Position numbers and translations under genes: made by a program. A DNA stretch of 64,000 nt, taken from contig NZ_PJQW01000007.1 of the NCBI RefSeq assembly GCF_004303025.1, forward strand, positions 125,297 through 189,296, given 5' to 3'. The notes beneath the pieces are model-generated. The model saw only the letters and a program-made list of their open reading frames with translations. It was not told the origin of the DNA and searched no databases. The stretch comes from Flavobacterium sp. J27. GTDB lineage: Bacteria > Bacteroidota > Bacteroidia > Flavobacteriales > Flavobacteriaceae. Each line of letters starts with the position of its first letter. Position 1 is the stretch's first letter. Below, piece by piece: positions 25,657 to 35,206 of this stretch.

Positions 25657-25988
25657 TGTCTAAAACAATAACCTCAGAAATAAAATTTTTAGTTGAACTT
25701 GATGAAAACCGAGTGCCGGAGAAATTAACTTGGACGGCTCAAGATGGCGGTGTTGATAAGGAAGAGGCAAAAGCAATGATGGTTTCTCTTTGGGATGCTA
25801 AAGCACAAGAAACGCTTCGAATTGACTTGTGGACCAAAGAGATGCCCGTAGATGAAATGAAAATTTTCTTTCATCAAACTTTAGTAGCTATGGCAGACAC
25901 CTTTCAAAGAGCAACGAATGATGAAAAGATGTCGGCAACAATGAAAGATTTCTGTGACTATTTTGCAGAAAAAATGGAGCTTAAATAA
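25656..25988 (+). CDS. gldC: Gliding motility protein GldC
   Basis: A 110-aa soluble protein without signal peptide. Family segments are ITSEIKFLVELDENRVPEKLTW, QDGGVDKEEAKAMMVSLWDA and ETLRIDLWTKEMPVDEMKIFF. In F. johnsoniae it assists but is not essential for gliding. The start codon overlaps the gldB stop. A palindromic terminator follows immediately at 25991-26022 and is shared with the convergent lipoprotein gene. Confidence 0.92.
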   Translation: MSKTITSEIKFLVELDENRVPEKLTWTAQDGGVDKEEAKAMMVSLWDAKAQETLRIDLWTKEMPVDEMKIFFHQTLVAMADTFQRATNDEKMSATMKDFCDYFAEKMELK

Positions 25989-25990
25989 AT

Positions 25991-26022
25991 AAAAAAGGGA
26001 GAATTTAAATTCTCCCTTTTTT
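25991..26022. terminator. Bidirectional terminator between gldC and the DUF3829-like gene
   Basis: AAAAAAGGGAGAATTT and AAATTCTCCCTTTTTT are perfect inverted repeats meeting without a spacer, with A and T tracts on the outside. It works in both directions. Confidence 0.92.
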
Positions 26023-26024
26023 AT

Positions 26025-26969
26025 TTATTTAACAAATCGATTATAATTTGAAATAACATTGCTGTATTTGTAATTAATGTCTCTATAATCATTGTCAGAA
26101 ATGGCTCCATCTCTTTTTGCTTTTCTAATGCTTCCTAACATTGTTTCGATTTCATCGTAGAAATCAGTAAAAGAATCTAATTTGTTTTGTTCTTTTAATT
26201 TCTCTTGGTTTATCTCTTTGCTTGTTTTTACTCTTTCTTCTAGCGTAGCATATGTTTTTTCTATTGTTTCCATTGATGTGGCTTCATCAGCAACTTGAAC
26301 TACCATTTCGTCTACTGTTTTTAAGGTTTTTTTAGCATGTAAAATGGCTTCTTTTATTGGGTGGTCTTCTAAAATCTTTTCTTCAGCACTTGATACATTG
26401 GCATCAATTACTTTAAGAAATTCATCTCTATTTTTATAAAAAGTTATGGTATTTTTGTCTATATCATTTAAAAATTGACTTCCTTTTTCCCAATTGTCGT
26501 CTTTATAGTCTTCATTAACATAATATTTTTTAAATTCTTCGTATGTGTTTTTCGTAGCTGCAAACGATTCAGACATTTCTACGATTAAAGGTTTTATTTT
26601 TGAAGCAAGAGAAGTGTCTAAATAAGATTCAGGTGTTAAAAGATCTACTTGGTTCGTACCATATCCTACAGTTGTTGATGTTTTCAGGCCAGTGAAGGCA
26701 ATCCAGGTTAATATGGAATTCGATTTTTGTTTGGTCGTAACCATTTTTTCAAACTTACTGTAGTCGCTGTTTAAAAGATTATCAATCTTTTTTGAAGTGC
26801 TAGAATCGTATTCAATAAAAGCATTGTAATAGCTAATTACGCTATTAGCACTTTCATTTGCGTTTGCTTCATTTGTAGTTTCAAACAGACTTCCGTTTGG
26901 AGAGGTAGAATTGTTTTTACATGCCAATAGTGTGCTAAATAGCAAAGCACTTAGGATGATTTTTTTCAT
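26025..26969 (-). CDS. DUF3829-like lipoprotein (YiiG-type)
   Basis: A 314-aa lipoprotein (MKKIILSALLFSTLLAC, lipid Cys17). The mature part is almost entirely helical. Segments such as ANSVISYYNAFIEY near the start, EEFKKYYVNEDYKDDNW in the middle and SFTDFYDEIETMLGSIRKAK near the end resemble the DUF3829 family. No catalytic residues are apparent. It converges with gldC and shares its terminator. It may be a surface or periplasmic protein; function is unknown. Family placement is by overall pattern and is moderate in certainty. Confidence 0.65.
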   Translation of the reverse strand: MKKIILSALLFSTLLACKNNSTSPNGSLFETTNEANANESANSVISYYNAFIEYDSSTSKKIDNLLNSDYSKFEKMVTTKQKSNSILTWIAFTGLKTSTTVGYGTNQVDLLTPESYLDTSLASKIKPLIVEMSESFAATKNTYEEFKKYYVNEDYKDDNWEKGSQFLNDIDKNTITFYKNRDEFLKVIDANVSSAEEKILEDHPIKEAILHAKKTLKTVDEMVVQVADEATSMETIEKTYATLEERVKTSKEINQEKLKEQNKLDSFTDFYDEIETMLGSIRKAKRDGAISDNDYRDINYKYSNVISNYNRFVK

Positions 26970-27029
26970 AGTATATAAATTGTTATTTTGTTTGATGTAG
27001 TAAATATACTATTAAAAAATAAAACAGAA

Positions 27030-27644
27030 CTAAAAAGTCTCTTTTCTGAAATCGGAATTAATTTGGTCTATAAAAACCAATAGTTCTTCTTTTCCTGTTC
27101 CATCAGATGAAGAAGTGATAAAATGTTGAGGCATTTCTTCCCATCCATTAGCTAGTACTTTCTTTTTATATGCGGCTACATTTTGTTGAGCTTTAACTTT
27201 TCCAATTTTGTCAGCTTTAGTAAAAATGATGCAAAAAGGAACACCAGCTTCACCGAGATAGTTAATAAATTCCAGATCTATTTTTTGTGCTTCAAGTCGG
27301 ATGTCAATTAATACAAAAGCACAAACTAATTGCTGCCTGGTTTCAAAATAATCAGTTATAAATTGCTGAAATACTTCTTTTGTTTTCTTAGAAACTCTGG
27401 CATAGCCATAACCAGGTAAGTCTACTAAAAACCAGTTTTGATTTATTTTGAAATGATTAATTAATTGCGTTTTTCCAGGTTTTCCAGACGTTTTAGCTAA
27501 ATTCTTATGATTGGTAAGCATGTTTATAAGAGAAGATTTGCCAACATTGGATCTTCCTATAAATGCATATTCCGGTAAAGGTTCGTTAGGACACTTACTG
27601 GCATCCGAATTACTAATTATAAATTCAGCACTTGTTATTTTCAT
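27030..27644 (-). CDS. engB: Ribosome biogenesis GTPase EngB (YsxC/YihA)
   Basis: A 204-aa TRAFAC GTPase needed for assembly of the large ribosomal subunit. G1 GRSNVGKSSLIN (about 30-41), G2 region KPGKTQ, G3 DLPGYG (about 74-79), G4 TKADK and G5 SSSDGTGKEELL are all present in the right order. Length agrees with the family (195-210). It lies 38 bp downstream of the hydrolase gene on the same strand, so the two may share a transcript. Confidence 0.95.
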   Translation of the reverse strand: MKITSAEFIISNSDASKCPNEPLPEYAFIGRSNVGKSSLINMLTNHKNLAKTSGKPGKTQLINHFKINQNWFLVDLPGYGYARVSKKTKEVFQQFITDYFETRQQLVCAFVLIDIRLEAQKIDLEFINYLGEAGVPFCIIFTKADKIGKVKAQQNVAAYKKKVLANGWEEMPQHFITSSSDGTGKEELLVFIDQINSDFRKETF

Positions 27645-27682
27645 CTTCTTTAAAAACTGAAATTCCCCATGTAGGGGAATTA

Positions 27683-28438
27683 TTATATGTTATTTTTGTC
27701 TAACCAATGTAAAAGCAGTCTGTTAAACTCTTCTGGGTGCTCCATCATGGCAGCATGGCCACATTTGTCTATCCAGAATAATTCAGAATTAGGCAATAAT
27801 TTATCAAATTCTTCTGCTACTTCAGGTGGTGTAACTTTGTCGTTCTTACCCCAAATAATACAAGTAGGAGTTTGCATTTTTGGTAAATCTTTTGCCATAT
27901 TATGACGAATAGCGCTTTTAGCAATAGTAAGTGTTTTAATCAATTTGATTCGATCATTAACTGTTGCAAAAACTTCATCTACAATTTCTTTAGTAGCAAT
28001 TTTTGGATCATAGAATACATCTTCGCTTTTCTTTTTGATGTATTCATAGTCACCTCTTTTGGGATAACTTTCACCCATGCCACTTTCGTATAATCCTGAA
28101 CTACCAGTAATTACTAATCCTTTCATTAATTCAGGGTACATTTTTGCATGATATAACGCAATATGTCCACCAAGAGAGTTTCCTAATAAAACGACTTTCT
28201 CAAAACCTTTGTAAATAATAAAATCTTTCACAAATTTTGAAAATGCTTTTACATTAGTCTTTAAGATGTTTTGAGTGTATAATGGAAGCTCTGGAATGAC
28301 AACTTTATATCCTTTTGTAGGAAAAAAATCAGCCACCGCTTCAAAGTTACTTAAACCACCCATTAATCCGTGTAAAACAATTATTGGTGTTCCCTCTCCA
28401 GATTCAAAATAGGTATACTTACTTTCTTTCTTTAACAT
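27683..28438 (-). CDS. Alpha/beta hydrolase
   Basis: A 251-aa cytoplasmic hydrolase. The oxyanion-hole motif HGLMGGLSNF (about 24-33) and the nucleophile elbow LGNSLGGH (Ser about 93) are clear. An Asp in IIWGKNDKVTP and the His in DKCGHAAMMEHPEEFN complete the triad. The cap contains no family-specific motif I recognise. Upstream of engB and divergent from the mraZ operon. The substrate is unknown; general esterase or peptidase-like names would be guesses. Confidence 0.85.
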   Translation of the reverse strand: MLKKESKYTYFESGEGTPIIVLHGLMGGLSNFEAVADFFPTKGYKVVIPELPLYTQNILKTNVKAFSKFVKDFIIYKGFEKVVLLGNSLGGHIALYHAKMYPELMKGLVITGSSGLYESGMGESYPKRGDYEYIKKKSEDVFYDPKIATKEIVDEVFATVNDRIKLIKTLTIAKSAIRHNMAKDLPKMQTPTCIIWGKNDKVTPPEVAEEFDKLLPNSELFWIDKCGHAAMMEHPEEFNRLLLHWLDKNNI

Positions 28439-28709
28439 AAAATGAATTTCAAATTTATTTCTGAAATTTTGACAAATATAAGATTTTATATAGGAATTAA
28501 AAGCAATTGGAAAAACTATTTAAAAAGCCTAATTTGTTTTGTTGTTTCTGTTGTTAAGTTTTTAGTTTTCAACATTTTTCGTTGTTTTTTTATGGTTTTT
28601 TTATAGAATTTGAATTGTTTTTTTGGAATATTATTTCACTAAAAAAGAATACAGAGTACTTAATTTAATAGTAAACTGTTCGTTTTGAATGTTTTTGTTT
28701 GAAATATTG

Positions 28710-28757
28710 AAGTGGAAAACTTATTAACAAAGTGGTACTTTGTGGTAAAAAGTGGTA
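28710..28757 (+). promoter_or_regulatory. MraZ operator: 10-bp phased GTGG boxes
   Basis: AAGTGGAAAA, AAGTGGTACT, TTGTGGTAAA and AAGTGGTAAT place GTGG at 28712, 28732, 28742 and 28752, exactly on a 10-bp grid with one empty position at 28722. Known MraZ operators are short direct repeats with about 10-bp period (TGGGN with 5-nt spacers in E. coli, AAAGTG boxes in Mycoplasma). The boxes end 10 bp before the -7 element, so bound MraZ would cover the -33 region and repress its own operon. Confidence 0.82.
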
Positions 28758-28766
28758 ATTTTTTTT

Positions 28767-28774
28767 TAAATTTG
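28767..28774 (+). promoter_or_regulatory. Promoter -7 box of the dcw cluster
   Basis: TAAATTTG fits TAnnTTTG. The leader to the TTG start at 28800 would be about 20 nt. Confidence 0.65.
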
Positions 28775-28799
28775 TCCATAATCTATTAAAAATGGATCA

Positions 28800-29270
28800 T
28801 TGACGTCGTTTATTGGTACATATGAATGCAAGGTAGATGCTAAAGGAAGATTGATGCTGCCTACTTCTCTAAAGAAACAATTTAGTTCTTTAGAGGATGG
28901 TTTTGTATTGAAAAGATCTGTCTTTCAGCCTTGTTTAGAATTGTATCCTATGTTTGAATGGAATAAAATGATGCAAAAAATTAATAAACTGAACCGTTTT
29001 GTAAAGAAAAATAATGATTTTATTCGTCGTTTTACTGCGGGAGTAAAAATGGTAGAGATTGATAATAACGGAAGATTATTAATTCCAAAAGATTTGGTTG
29101 TTTTTGCTAAAATTGACAAAGATATTGTGTTGTCTTCAGCGGTAAATATTGTGGAAATTTGGGACAAAGACTTGTATGAAAATGTAATAGAAAATGCTGC
29201 TGATGATTTTGCAGCTTTAGCGGAAGAAGTTATGGGTAATTTAAATGATGATGAAGATGGAATATCATAA
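28800..29270 (+). CDS. mraZ: Transcriptional regulator MraZ
   Basis: A 156-aa AbrB-fold regulator of the division/cell-wall cluster, working as a ring that binds direct repeats in front of itself. Two SpoVT-AbrB-like halves are seen: GTYECKVDAKGRLMLPTSLK (about 6-25) and GVKMVEIDNNGRLLIPKDL (about 81-99), each with the DxxGR motif. The start is TTG at 28800 (MTSFIGTYEC); the upstream ATG at 28792 runs into a stop. The gene overlaps rsmH by up to 26 bp. Confidence 0.95.
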   Translation: MTSFIGTYECKVDAKGRLMLPTSLKKQFSSLEDGFVLKRSVFQPCLELYPMFEWNKMMQKINKLNRFVKKNNDFIRRFTAGVKMVEIDNNGRLLIPKDLVVFAKIDKDIVLSSAVNIVEIWDKDLYENVIENAADDFAALAEEVMGNLNDDEDGIS

Positions 29271-30153
29271 TCCTGTATTATTGAAAGAAACAGTGGATGG
29301 TCTTAATGTAAAACCAGATGGGGTATATGTGGACGTAACTTTTGGTGGTGGTGGTCACTCAAGAGAGATTATGTCTCGATTGGGCGAAAAAGGAAGATTG
29401 ATAGCTTTTGATCAAGATGAAGATGCTTTGCGTAATGCTATTGATGATAATCGTTTTCTATTGATAAATGAGAATTTTAGAAATATTAAAAGATTTTTAC
29501 GCTTTCATGGAATAAAAAAAGTAGATGGGGTTTTGGCAGATTTAGGTGTTTCGTCTCATCAATTTGATGTAGCTGAAAGAGGTTTTTCTACTCGATTTGA
29601 TGCTGAGTTGGATATGAGAATGAATCAAAAAGGAGAGATTAGTGCCTATCATGTAGTTAATGAATATGAGGAACAGGAATTAAAACGTGTCTTTTTAGAG
29701 TTTGGTGAGTTGAAAAATGGTGGTGCTATGGCCAATGTAATTGTTTCAGCAAGAAAGGATAAGCAAATTAAAGATTCAGAACATTTAAAATTAGTATTGG
29801 CTAAGTTTTTACCTCCACATAAAAGTAATAAGATTTTAGCACAAATATACCAGGCCATTCGGATAGAGGTCAATCAGGAGATGGAGGTTCTAAAAGAATT
29901 TTTGGAACAATCACTTGAGATATTAGAAGTTGGAGGAAGAATGAGTGTTATTTCTTATCATTCATTAGAAGATAGATTAGTAAAAAGATTTTTTAGAAAT
30001 GGTTTGTTTGAAGGAGAGCCTGAAAGAGATTTTTTTGGAAACTATGAAGTTCCGTTTAAAATCATTGAAAAATTAATTGTTCCTGATGCTAATGAAATAG
30101 CAAGTAACAATAGAGCTAGAAGCGCAAAGTTAAGAGTAGCAGAAAAAAAGTAA
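29245..30153 (+). CDS. rsmH: 16S rRNA (cytosine1402-N4)-methyltransferase RsmH
   Basis: About 300 aa, methylates C1402 of 16S rRNA. It has VDVTFGGGGHSREIM (SAM motif), LADLGVSSHQFD, RGFSTRFDAELDMRMNQ and SYHSLEDRLVKRFF, all diagnostic. Several starts are in frame; ATG at 29257 (MEYHNPVLLKETVDG) is the most typical, while 29245 adds four residues. It overlaps mraZ, which keeps the two translationally linked. Confidence 0.95.
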   Translation: MMMKMEYHNPVLLKETVDGLNVKPDGVYVDVTFGGGGHSREIMSRLGEKGRLIAFDQDEDALRNAIDDNRFLLINENFRNIKRFLRFHGIKKVDGVLADLGVSSHQFDVAERGFSTRFDAELDMRMNQKGEISAYHVVNEYEEQELKRVFLEFGELKNGGAMANVIVSARKDKQIKDSEHLKLVLAKFLPPHKSNKILAQIYQAIRIEVNQEMEVLKEFLEQSLEILEVGGRMSVISYHSLEDRLVKRFFRNGLFEGEPERDFFGNYEVPFKIIEKLIVPDANEIASNNRARSAKLRVAEKK

Positions 30154-30164
30154 AATAATAGAAA

Positions 30165-30524
30165 ATGAAAAAAAGTATTTACAGTTTACTAAAAGCAAAA
30201 TTTCTGGTAAGCGATGATGCTTTAAAGAATTGGAAATTTATTGTTTTCTTAATTTTTCTTGCGATGATTATGATTGCAAACAATCACAGATATGATGCTA
30301 AAAATTACAAAATCACCGAATTGACAAATAAGGTTAAAGAGTTGCGTTCGGAATTTGTAGATAGACGTTCAGAATTAATGAAATTAAAAATGGAGTCGAC
30401 TGTTGCTAAGAAAATGGAAAAAAGAGCCATTTTTCCAGCTAATGTTCCCCCAACAAAGATTATTGTTAAAAATAAAAAAGAAGAAGAGAAAAGTTTTATA
30501 GACAAACTGAAAATATGGCAGTAA
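30165..30524 (+). CDS. ftsL: FtsL-like cell division protein
   Basis: A 119-aa bitopic protein: cytoplasmic N-terminus (1-25), one membrane helix (FIVFLIFLAMIMIANNH, about 26-42), then a short coiled coil (YKITELTNKVKELRSEFVDRR) as in FtsL of the FtsQLB complex. Sequence conservation is low in this family, but position between rsmH and ftsI, size and topology agree with the Bacteroidetes FtsL-like protein. Its end overlaps ftsI by 10 bp. Confidence 0.85.
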   Translation: MKKSIYSLLKAKFLVSDDALKNWKFIVFLIFLAMIMIANNHRYDAKNYKITELTNKVKELRSEFVDRRSELMKLKMESTVAKKMEKRAIFPANVPPTKIIVKNKKEEEKSFIDKLKIWQ

Positions 30525-32497
30525 AGAACAAAAATAGTAACTACCGTATGTATTTAGTAGCTTTCACAATGTTTGTGATGGCTGTTTTGGTTATGATAAA
30601 ACTTAACAATATTCAATGGTTAGAAGGGGATTATTATCGTAAACTAGCTAAAGAACGAACGGTTAAAAATTTTGTGATTCCAGCAAATAAAGGGAATGTA
30701 TATTCTGCAGATGGTAGTTTGTTGGCTACTTCTATTCCTGAATATACTATTCGTTTTGATGCATTATCTCCTTCTAAAGAAAGTTTTCAGGAAAACATAA
30801 AACCATTAAGCGACTCTTTATCTGTCATGTTTGGGAAACCTACAGGATATTATCAGTCAGCATTACAAAAGGCACGATCGAATCAGAATAGGTATTATTT
30901 AATTGCAAGTAAATTAAGTTATACAGATTACATGAGAATAAAAAGTTTTCCATTATTTAACAAAGGACCTTACCGAGGAGGTATTATTGTGGAACAAAAA
31001 ACGGTTAGAGAACATCCAATTGGTTTGATTGCGCAAAGAACTATCGGTTATGAAAGAGCTGATAATGATGGAAAAGGATTGGAGTATGCATTTAAAGAGT
31101 ATATTAATGGGAAGAATGGGCATCGCATGATGCAGAAAATTGCCAAAAATCAATGGAAGCCTATTAACGATAATAATGAATTAGAACCCCAAGATGGTTA
31201 TGATATTGTTTCTACTATAGACGTATATATTCAAGATATAGCTCATCATGCATTATTAAAACAATTAGAATACTATCAAGCAGATCATGGCTGTGTGGTT
31301 GTTATGGAAACCAAAACAGGTGAAATAAAAGCAATATCAAATTTAGGTAGGGCTAATAATGGGTCGTATTATGAAACGCAAAATTATGCGGTAGCAGAAT
31401 CTCATGAACCAGGTTCTACGTTTAAATTGTTTGATTTAATTGCTCTACTTGAAGATGAAAAAGTTGATACAAGCAAAGTATATGATACTCATGATGGTGT
31501 AGTTGAATATTATAAAAGAAAAGTAAGAGATTCACGCACGGGAGGTTATGGTAAAATTTCATTGGCTCGTGGTTTTGAAGTTTCTTCCAATACAGTTTTA
31601 GTTCAAGCTGTGTACGATAATTATAAAGATAATCCAAAGCAATTTGTGGATAGAATTAATAGTTATGGTTTAAACAAACCTTTGGGATTGCAAATAATAG
31701 GTGAAGGAAAGCCATATGTGCCACAACCAGGCGATAAAAAATGGTATGGTACTACTTTGCCTTGGATGGCTTTTGGATATAATATTTCATTAACACCTTT
31801 ACAAACTTTAGCCTTGTATAATGCTGTTGCGAATGATGGTGTTATGGTAAAACCTTATTTTGTCAAAGAAATTAAAGAATGGAATAAAACAATTGCAAAA
31901 TATGATACAGAGATTATCAATCCTAAGATTGCATCAGACGAAACCTTAGATAAGGTTAGAGCTGTATTGGAAAATGTGGTAAAAAAAGGAACTGGGTCAA
32001 AGTTATATTCTAAAGATTTCTCTATGGCAGGGAAAACAGGAACAGCTCAAGCAAACTATCGCGACAAATCAAAATTACACTATGTGTCGTCTTTTGCAGG
32101 GTATTTTCCAGCGAATAATCCAAAATATTCTTGTATAGTAATCGTGCATAAGCCTAATGTTTCTGCAGGATATTATGGAGCAGATGTTGCTGGACCAGTT
32201 TTTAAGAGAATTGCTCAAAAAATCTATACTGATTCTCCACCCACAAATCATATTCAAGATTTAGAAAAGAAAATTGCAATTACGGAACAAACCTATAACA
32301 CGTATTATAAAAAAGTAGATAAGGAAGATACTTCAATACCTAATTTAAAAGGCATGGACGGGATGGATGCAATCGCATTATTAGAGAATTTAGGTATAAA
32401 AGTAAATGTTAGAGGTATTGGAAGAGTTACTTTTCAATCTATTGAGCCAGGAAAAAAAATCGAAAAAAATCAAATTATAACATTGGAGTTGTCATGA
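30515..32497 (+). CDS. ftsI: Septal peptidoglycan transpeptidase FtsI (PBP3) with PASTA domain
   Basis: A 660-aa penicillin-binding protein that cross-links septal peptidoglycan. A membrane anchor (about 12-28) and dimerisation domain are followed by the transpeptidase domain with SxxK at Ser301 (GSTFKL), SxN (FEVSSNTV) and KTG at 507-509 (AGKTGTAQ). One C-terminal PASTA repeat is seen (IPNLKGMDGMDAIALLENLG, about 605-660), as in other Bacteroidetes FtsI. It overlaps ftsL and murE (4 bp), within one operon. Confidence 0.94.
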   Translation: MAVKNKNSNYRMYLVAFTMFVMAVLVMIKLNNIQWLEGDYYRKLAKERTVKNFVIPANKGNVYSADGSLLATSIPEYTIRFDALSPSKESFQENIKPLSDSLSVMFGKPTGYYQSALQKARSNQNRYYLIASKLSYTDYMRIKSFPLFNKGPYRGGIIVEQKTVREHPIGLIAQRTIGYERADNDGKGLEYAFKEYINGKNGHRMMQKIAKNQWKPINDNNELEPQDGYDIVSTIDVYIQDIAHHALLKQLEYYQADHGCVVVMETKTGEIKAISNLGRANNGSYYETQNYAVAESHEPGSTFKLFDLIALLEDEKVDTSKVYDTHDGVVEYYKRKVRDSRTGGYGKISLARGFEVSSNTVLVQAVYDNYKDNPKQFVDRINSYGLNKPLGLQIIGEGKPYVPQPGDKKWYGTTLPWMAFGYNISLTPLQTLALYNAVANDGVMVKPYFVKEIKEWNKTIAKYDTEIINPKIASDETLDKVRAVLENVVKKGTGSKLYSKDFSMAGKTGTAQANYRDKSKLHYVSSFAGYFPANNPKYSCIVIVHKPNVSAGYYGADVAGPVFKRIAQKIYTDSPPTNHIQDLEKKIAITEQTYNTYYKKVDKEDTSIPNLKGMDGMDAIALLENLGIKVNVRGIGRVTFQSIEPGKKIEKNQIITLELS

Positions 32498-33957
32498 AAG
32501 TCTTAAAAGACATATTATATAAAGTAAGTATTGAAGCTGTCAAAGGAGCTACAGATGTCGTGGTCAATAAAATAGAATTTGATTCTAGAAAGATAGAATT
32601 AAATGATGTTTTTGTAGCTATTCGAGGAGCAGTTTCTGATGGGCATAACTTTATAGATAAAGCATTAAGTCAAGGAGCAAGTGTTGTTATTTGTGAAGAT
32701 TTTCCTGAAGTTATTGTGAATGGCGTAACTTATATTAAAGTGGCAAATTCAAACGAAGCATTAGCTTTTATAGCGGCTAACTATTTTGAAAATCCTGCTG
32801 CAAAAATCAAACTAGTAGGTGTTACAGGAACCAACGGTAAAACAACCATTGCTTCTTTGTTATATCAATTATTTAAAAATGCTGGGTATAAAGTAGGATT
32901 GCTTTCCACTGTGAAAATTTTAGTAGATGAGATAGTACATAAAGCTACGCACACCACACCAGATTCTTTAACTATCAATTATTATTTAAATGAAATGGTT
33001 GAAACAGGGTGTGAGTTTTGTTTTATGGAGGTAAGTTCTCATGGTATTCATCAAAAAAGAACAGAAGGACTTCAGTTTAAAGGAGGTATTTTTAGTAATT
33101 TATCTCATGATCATTTAGATTATCATAAGACATTTGCAGAATATAGAGATGTAAAAAAGAAGTTTTTTGATGGATTGCCAAAAACCGCTTTTGCTATCTC
33201 AAACATTGACGATAAAAATGGAACGATAATGTTTCAGAATACCAAAGCGAAAAAGGTTACTTATGCTTTAAAGTCATATGCTGATTATAAAGCCCAAATT
33301 TTAGAGAATCAATTTACGGGGCTATTGCTGAAAATTAATAACAATGAAGTATGGACAAAACTAATAGGTTCTTTTAACGCCTATAATCTATTGGCTATTT
33401 ATGCTACCGCTGTAGAATTAGGCATGGAAGAACAAGAAGCATTGCGTTTACTTTCCGATTTAGAAAGTGTATCTGGAAGATTTCAATATATAGTTTCTGA
33501 CTCCAAAATTACTGCCATTGTAGATTATGCGCACACACCAGATGCATTAGAGAATGTATTACGTACCATAGAAGATATTCGTACAAAAAACGAACAATTA
33601 ATAACGGTTATCGGTTGTGGAGGTGATAGAGATAAAACGAAAAGACCTATTATGGCTCAAATTGCATCTGAATTAAGCACGAAAGCCATTTTTACTTCAG
33701 ATAATCCAAGAACAGAGAATCCTGCAGTGATTATTGAAGAAATGGAGAAAGGGGTGGAACCTCAAAATTTTAAAAAGACACTTTCTATTTTAGATAGAAA
33801 ACAAGCTATTAAAACAGCTTGTCAGTTAGCAATGGCAAATGATATTATTTTAATAGCAGGTAAAGGACATGAAACCTATCAAGAAATTAATGGTGTGCGT
33901 CATGATTTTGATGATTTAAAAATAGTAAAAGAATTATTAGAACAATTAGGAAAGTAA
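32494..33957 (+). CDS. murE: UDP-MurNAc-tripeptide ligase MurE (meso-DAP type)
   Basis: A 487-aa cytoplasmic Mur ligase adding the third stem-peptide residue. The N-terminal UMP domain (DSRKIELNDVFVAIRG), the ATP motif GTNGKTTIAS (about 112-121), HTTPDSL, HDHLDYH and DYAHTPDALENVL follow in order. The amino-acid selection motif is DNPRTENP, the form known to select meso-diaminopimelate, not the D(D/N)P(N/A) of lysine enzymes. So this organism should have A1gamma-type meso-DAP peptidoglycan. Confidence 0.95.
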   Translation: MKVLKDILYKVSIEAVKGATDVVVNKIEFDSRKIELNDVFVAIRGAVSDGHNFIDKALSQGASVVICEDFPEVIVNGVTYIKVANSNEALAFIAANYFENPAAKIKLVGVTGTNGKTTIASLLYQLFKNAGYKVGLLSTVKILVDEIVHKATHTTPDSLTINYYLNEMVETGCEFCFMEVSSHGIHQKRTEGLQFKGGIFSNLSHDHLDYHKTFAEYRDVKKKFFDGLPKTAFAISNIDDKNGTIMFQNTKAKKVTYALKSYADYKAQILENQFTGLLLKINNNEVWTKLIGSFNAYNLLAIYATAVELGMEEQEALRLLSDLESVSGRFQYIVSDSKITAIVDYAHTPDALENVLRTIEDIRTKNEQLITVIGCGGDRDKTKRPIMAQIASELSTKAIFTSDNPRTENPAVIIEEMEKGVEPQNFKKTLSILDRKQAIKTACQLAMANDIILIAGKGHETYQEINGVRHDFDDLKIVKELLEQLGK

Positions 33958-33987
33958 ATTTTAATAAGGGAATTTAAAAATAAAAAT

Positions 33988-35205
33988 ATGTTATACTACA
34001 TTTTTCAATATTTAGATCGTACAGTGGATTTTCCAGGCGCTGGAGTTTTTCAATATATTACTTTTCGTTCGGCTTTTGCTTTTATTTTATCCTTACTTAT
34101 TGCGGCCATTTATGGAAAAAAAATCATCAATTTTTTAAGAAAACAACAAGTTGGAGAAACAGTAAGGGATTTAGGTTTGGAAGGTCAAAGTCAAAAAGCG
34201 GGTACACCTACTATGGGGGGAATCATTATCATTATGGCTACTTTAATACCAGTGCTTTTATTGGCTAAACTTGAAAATATATATATCATTTTATTAGTTA
34301 TTACAACTCTTTGGATGGGAACAATCGGTTTTATTGACGATTATATTAAAGTATTCAAGAAAGACAAGCAAGGTTTAAAAGGTGTTTTTAAAGTGTTTGG
34401 ACAAGTTGGATTGGGGTTAATCGTAGGTTCAGTATTGTATTTGCATCCAAATGTAACTATTAGGAAGGATACTATTGGAGAACGTGTGAAAATTGAAAAT
34501 ATTAATCCTACTAGCTTACACGAAAAATCGACAGCTACTACAATCCCTTTTTTAAAGAATAATGAATTTGATTATGCGGAAGTACTTTCTTTTATGGGAG
34601 ATGGTTATGAAAATTGGGCTTGGTTAATTTTTATCCCAATGGTGGTTATTATTATAACTGCGGTTTCTAATGGTGCTAATTTAACCGATGGAATCGATGG
34701 TTTAGCAGCAGGAACTTCCGCCATATCAGTACTCACTTTAGGAATTTTTGCATTTGTATCTGGAAATATCATTTTTTCTGATTATTTAAATATAATGTAC
34801 ATCCCAAATTCAGGCGAAATGACCATTTTTATAGCTGCTTTTGTAGGAGCTTTGGTTGGTTTTCTTTGGTATAATACCTATCCGGCTCAAGTGTTTATGG
34901 GAGATACAGGTAGTTTAACCATAGGAGGTATTATTGCGGTAATTGCTATTGCTATTCGAAAAGAATTAATGATTCCTATTTTGTGTGGTATTTTCTTAGC
35001 TGAAAATTTGTCGGTGATGTTGCAGGTAAGTTATTTTAAATACACTAAGAAAAAATATGGAGAAGGGAAGCGCATCTTTTTAATGTCGCCTTTACATCAT
35101 CATTATCAGAAAAAAGGATTTCATGAAAGTAAAATTGTGACACGTTTCTGGATTGTAGGAATCCTTTTAGCAATATTTTCATTAGTCTCATTAAAACTAA
35201 GATAA
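33988..35205 (+). CDS. mraY: Phospho-MurNAc-pentapeptide transferase MraY
   Basis: A 405-aa membrane enzyme making lipid I from UDP-MurNAc-pentapeptide and undecaprenyl phosphate. It has about ten membrane helices, the [16 protein letters not shown] loop (catalytic Asp-Asp), [16 protein letters not shown] and the HHH motif in [14 protein letters not shown]. An insertion around residues 150-205 makes it longer than E. coli MraY (360 aa), as in other Bacteroidetes. It starts 30 bp after murE. Confidence 0.95.
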   Translation: MLYYIFQYLDRTVDFPGAGVFQYITFRSAFAFILSLLIAAIYGKKIINFLRKQQVGETVRDLGLEGQSQKAGTPTMGGIIIIMATLIPVLLLAKLENIYIILLVITTLWMGTIGFIDDYIKVFKKDKQGLKGVFKVFGQVGLGLIVGSVLYLHPNVTIRKDTIGERVKIENINPTSLHEKSTATTIPFLKNNEFDYAEVLSFMGDGYENWAWLIFIPMVVIIITAVSNGANLTDGIDGLAAGTSAISVLTLGIFAFVSGNIIFSDYLNIMYIPNSGEMTIFIAAFVGALVGFLWYNTYPAQVFMGDTGSLTIGGIIAVIAIAIRKELMIPILCGIFLAENLSVMLQVSYFKYTKKKYGEGKRIFLMSPLHHHYQKKGFHESKIVTRFWIVGILLAIFSLVSLKLR

Positions 35206-35206
35206 G

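Larger units (their letters stand above)
28439..28799. other. Regulatory region between the hydrolase gene and the dcw cluster
   Basis: 361 bp, very T-rich on the plus strand from 28500 to 28630, with no coding potential seen. Its right third holds the GTGG boxes and promoter of mraZ. The left part would carry the promoter of the minus-strand hydrolase-engB unit, but no clean TAnnTTTG was found there. Confidence 0.55.
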
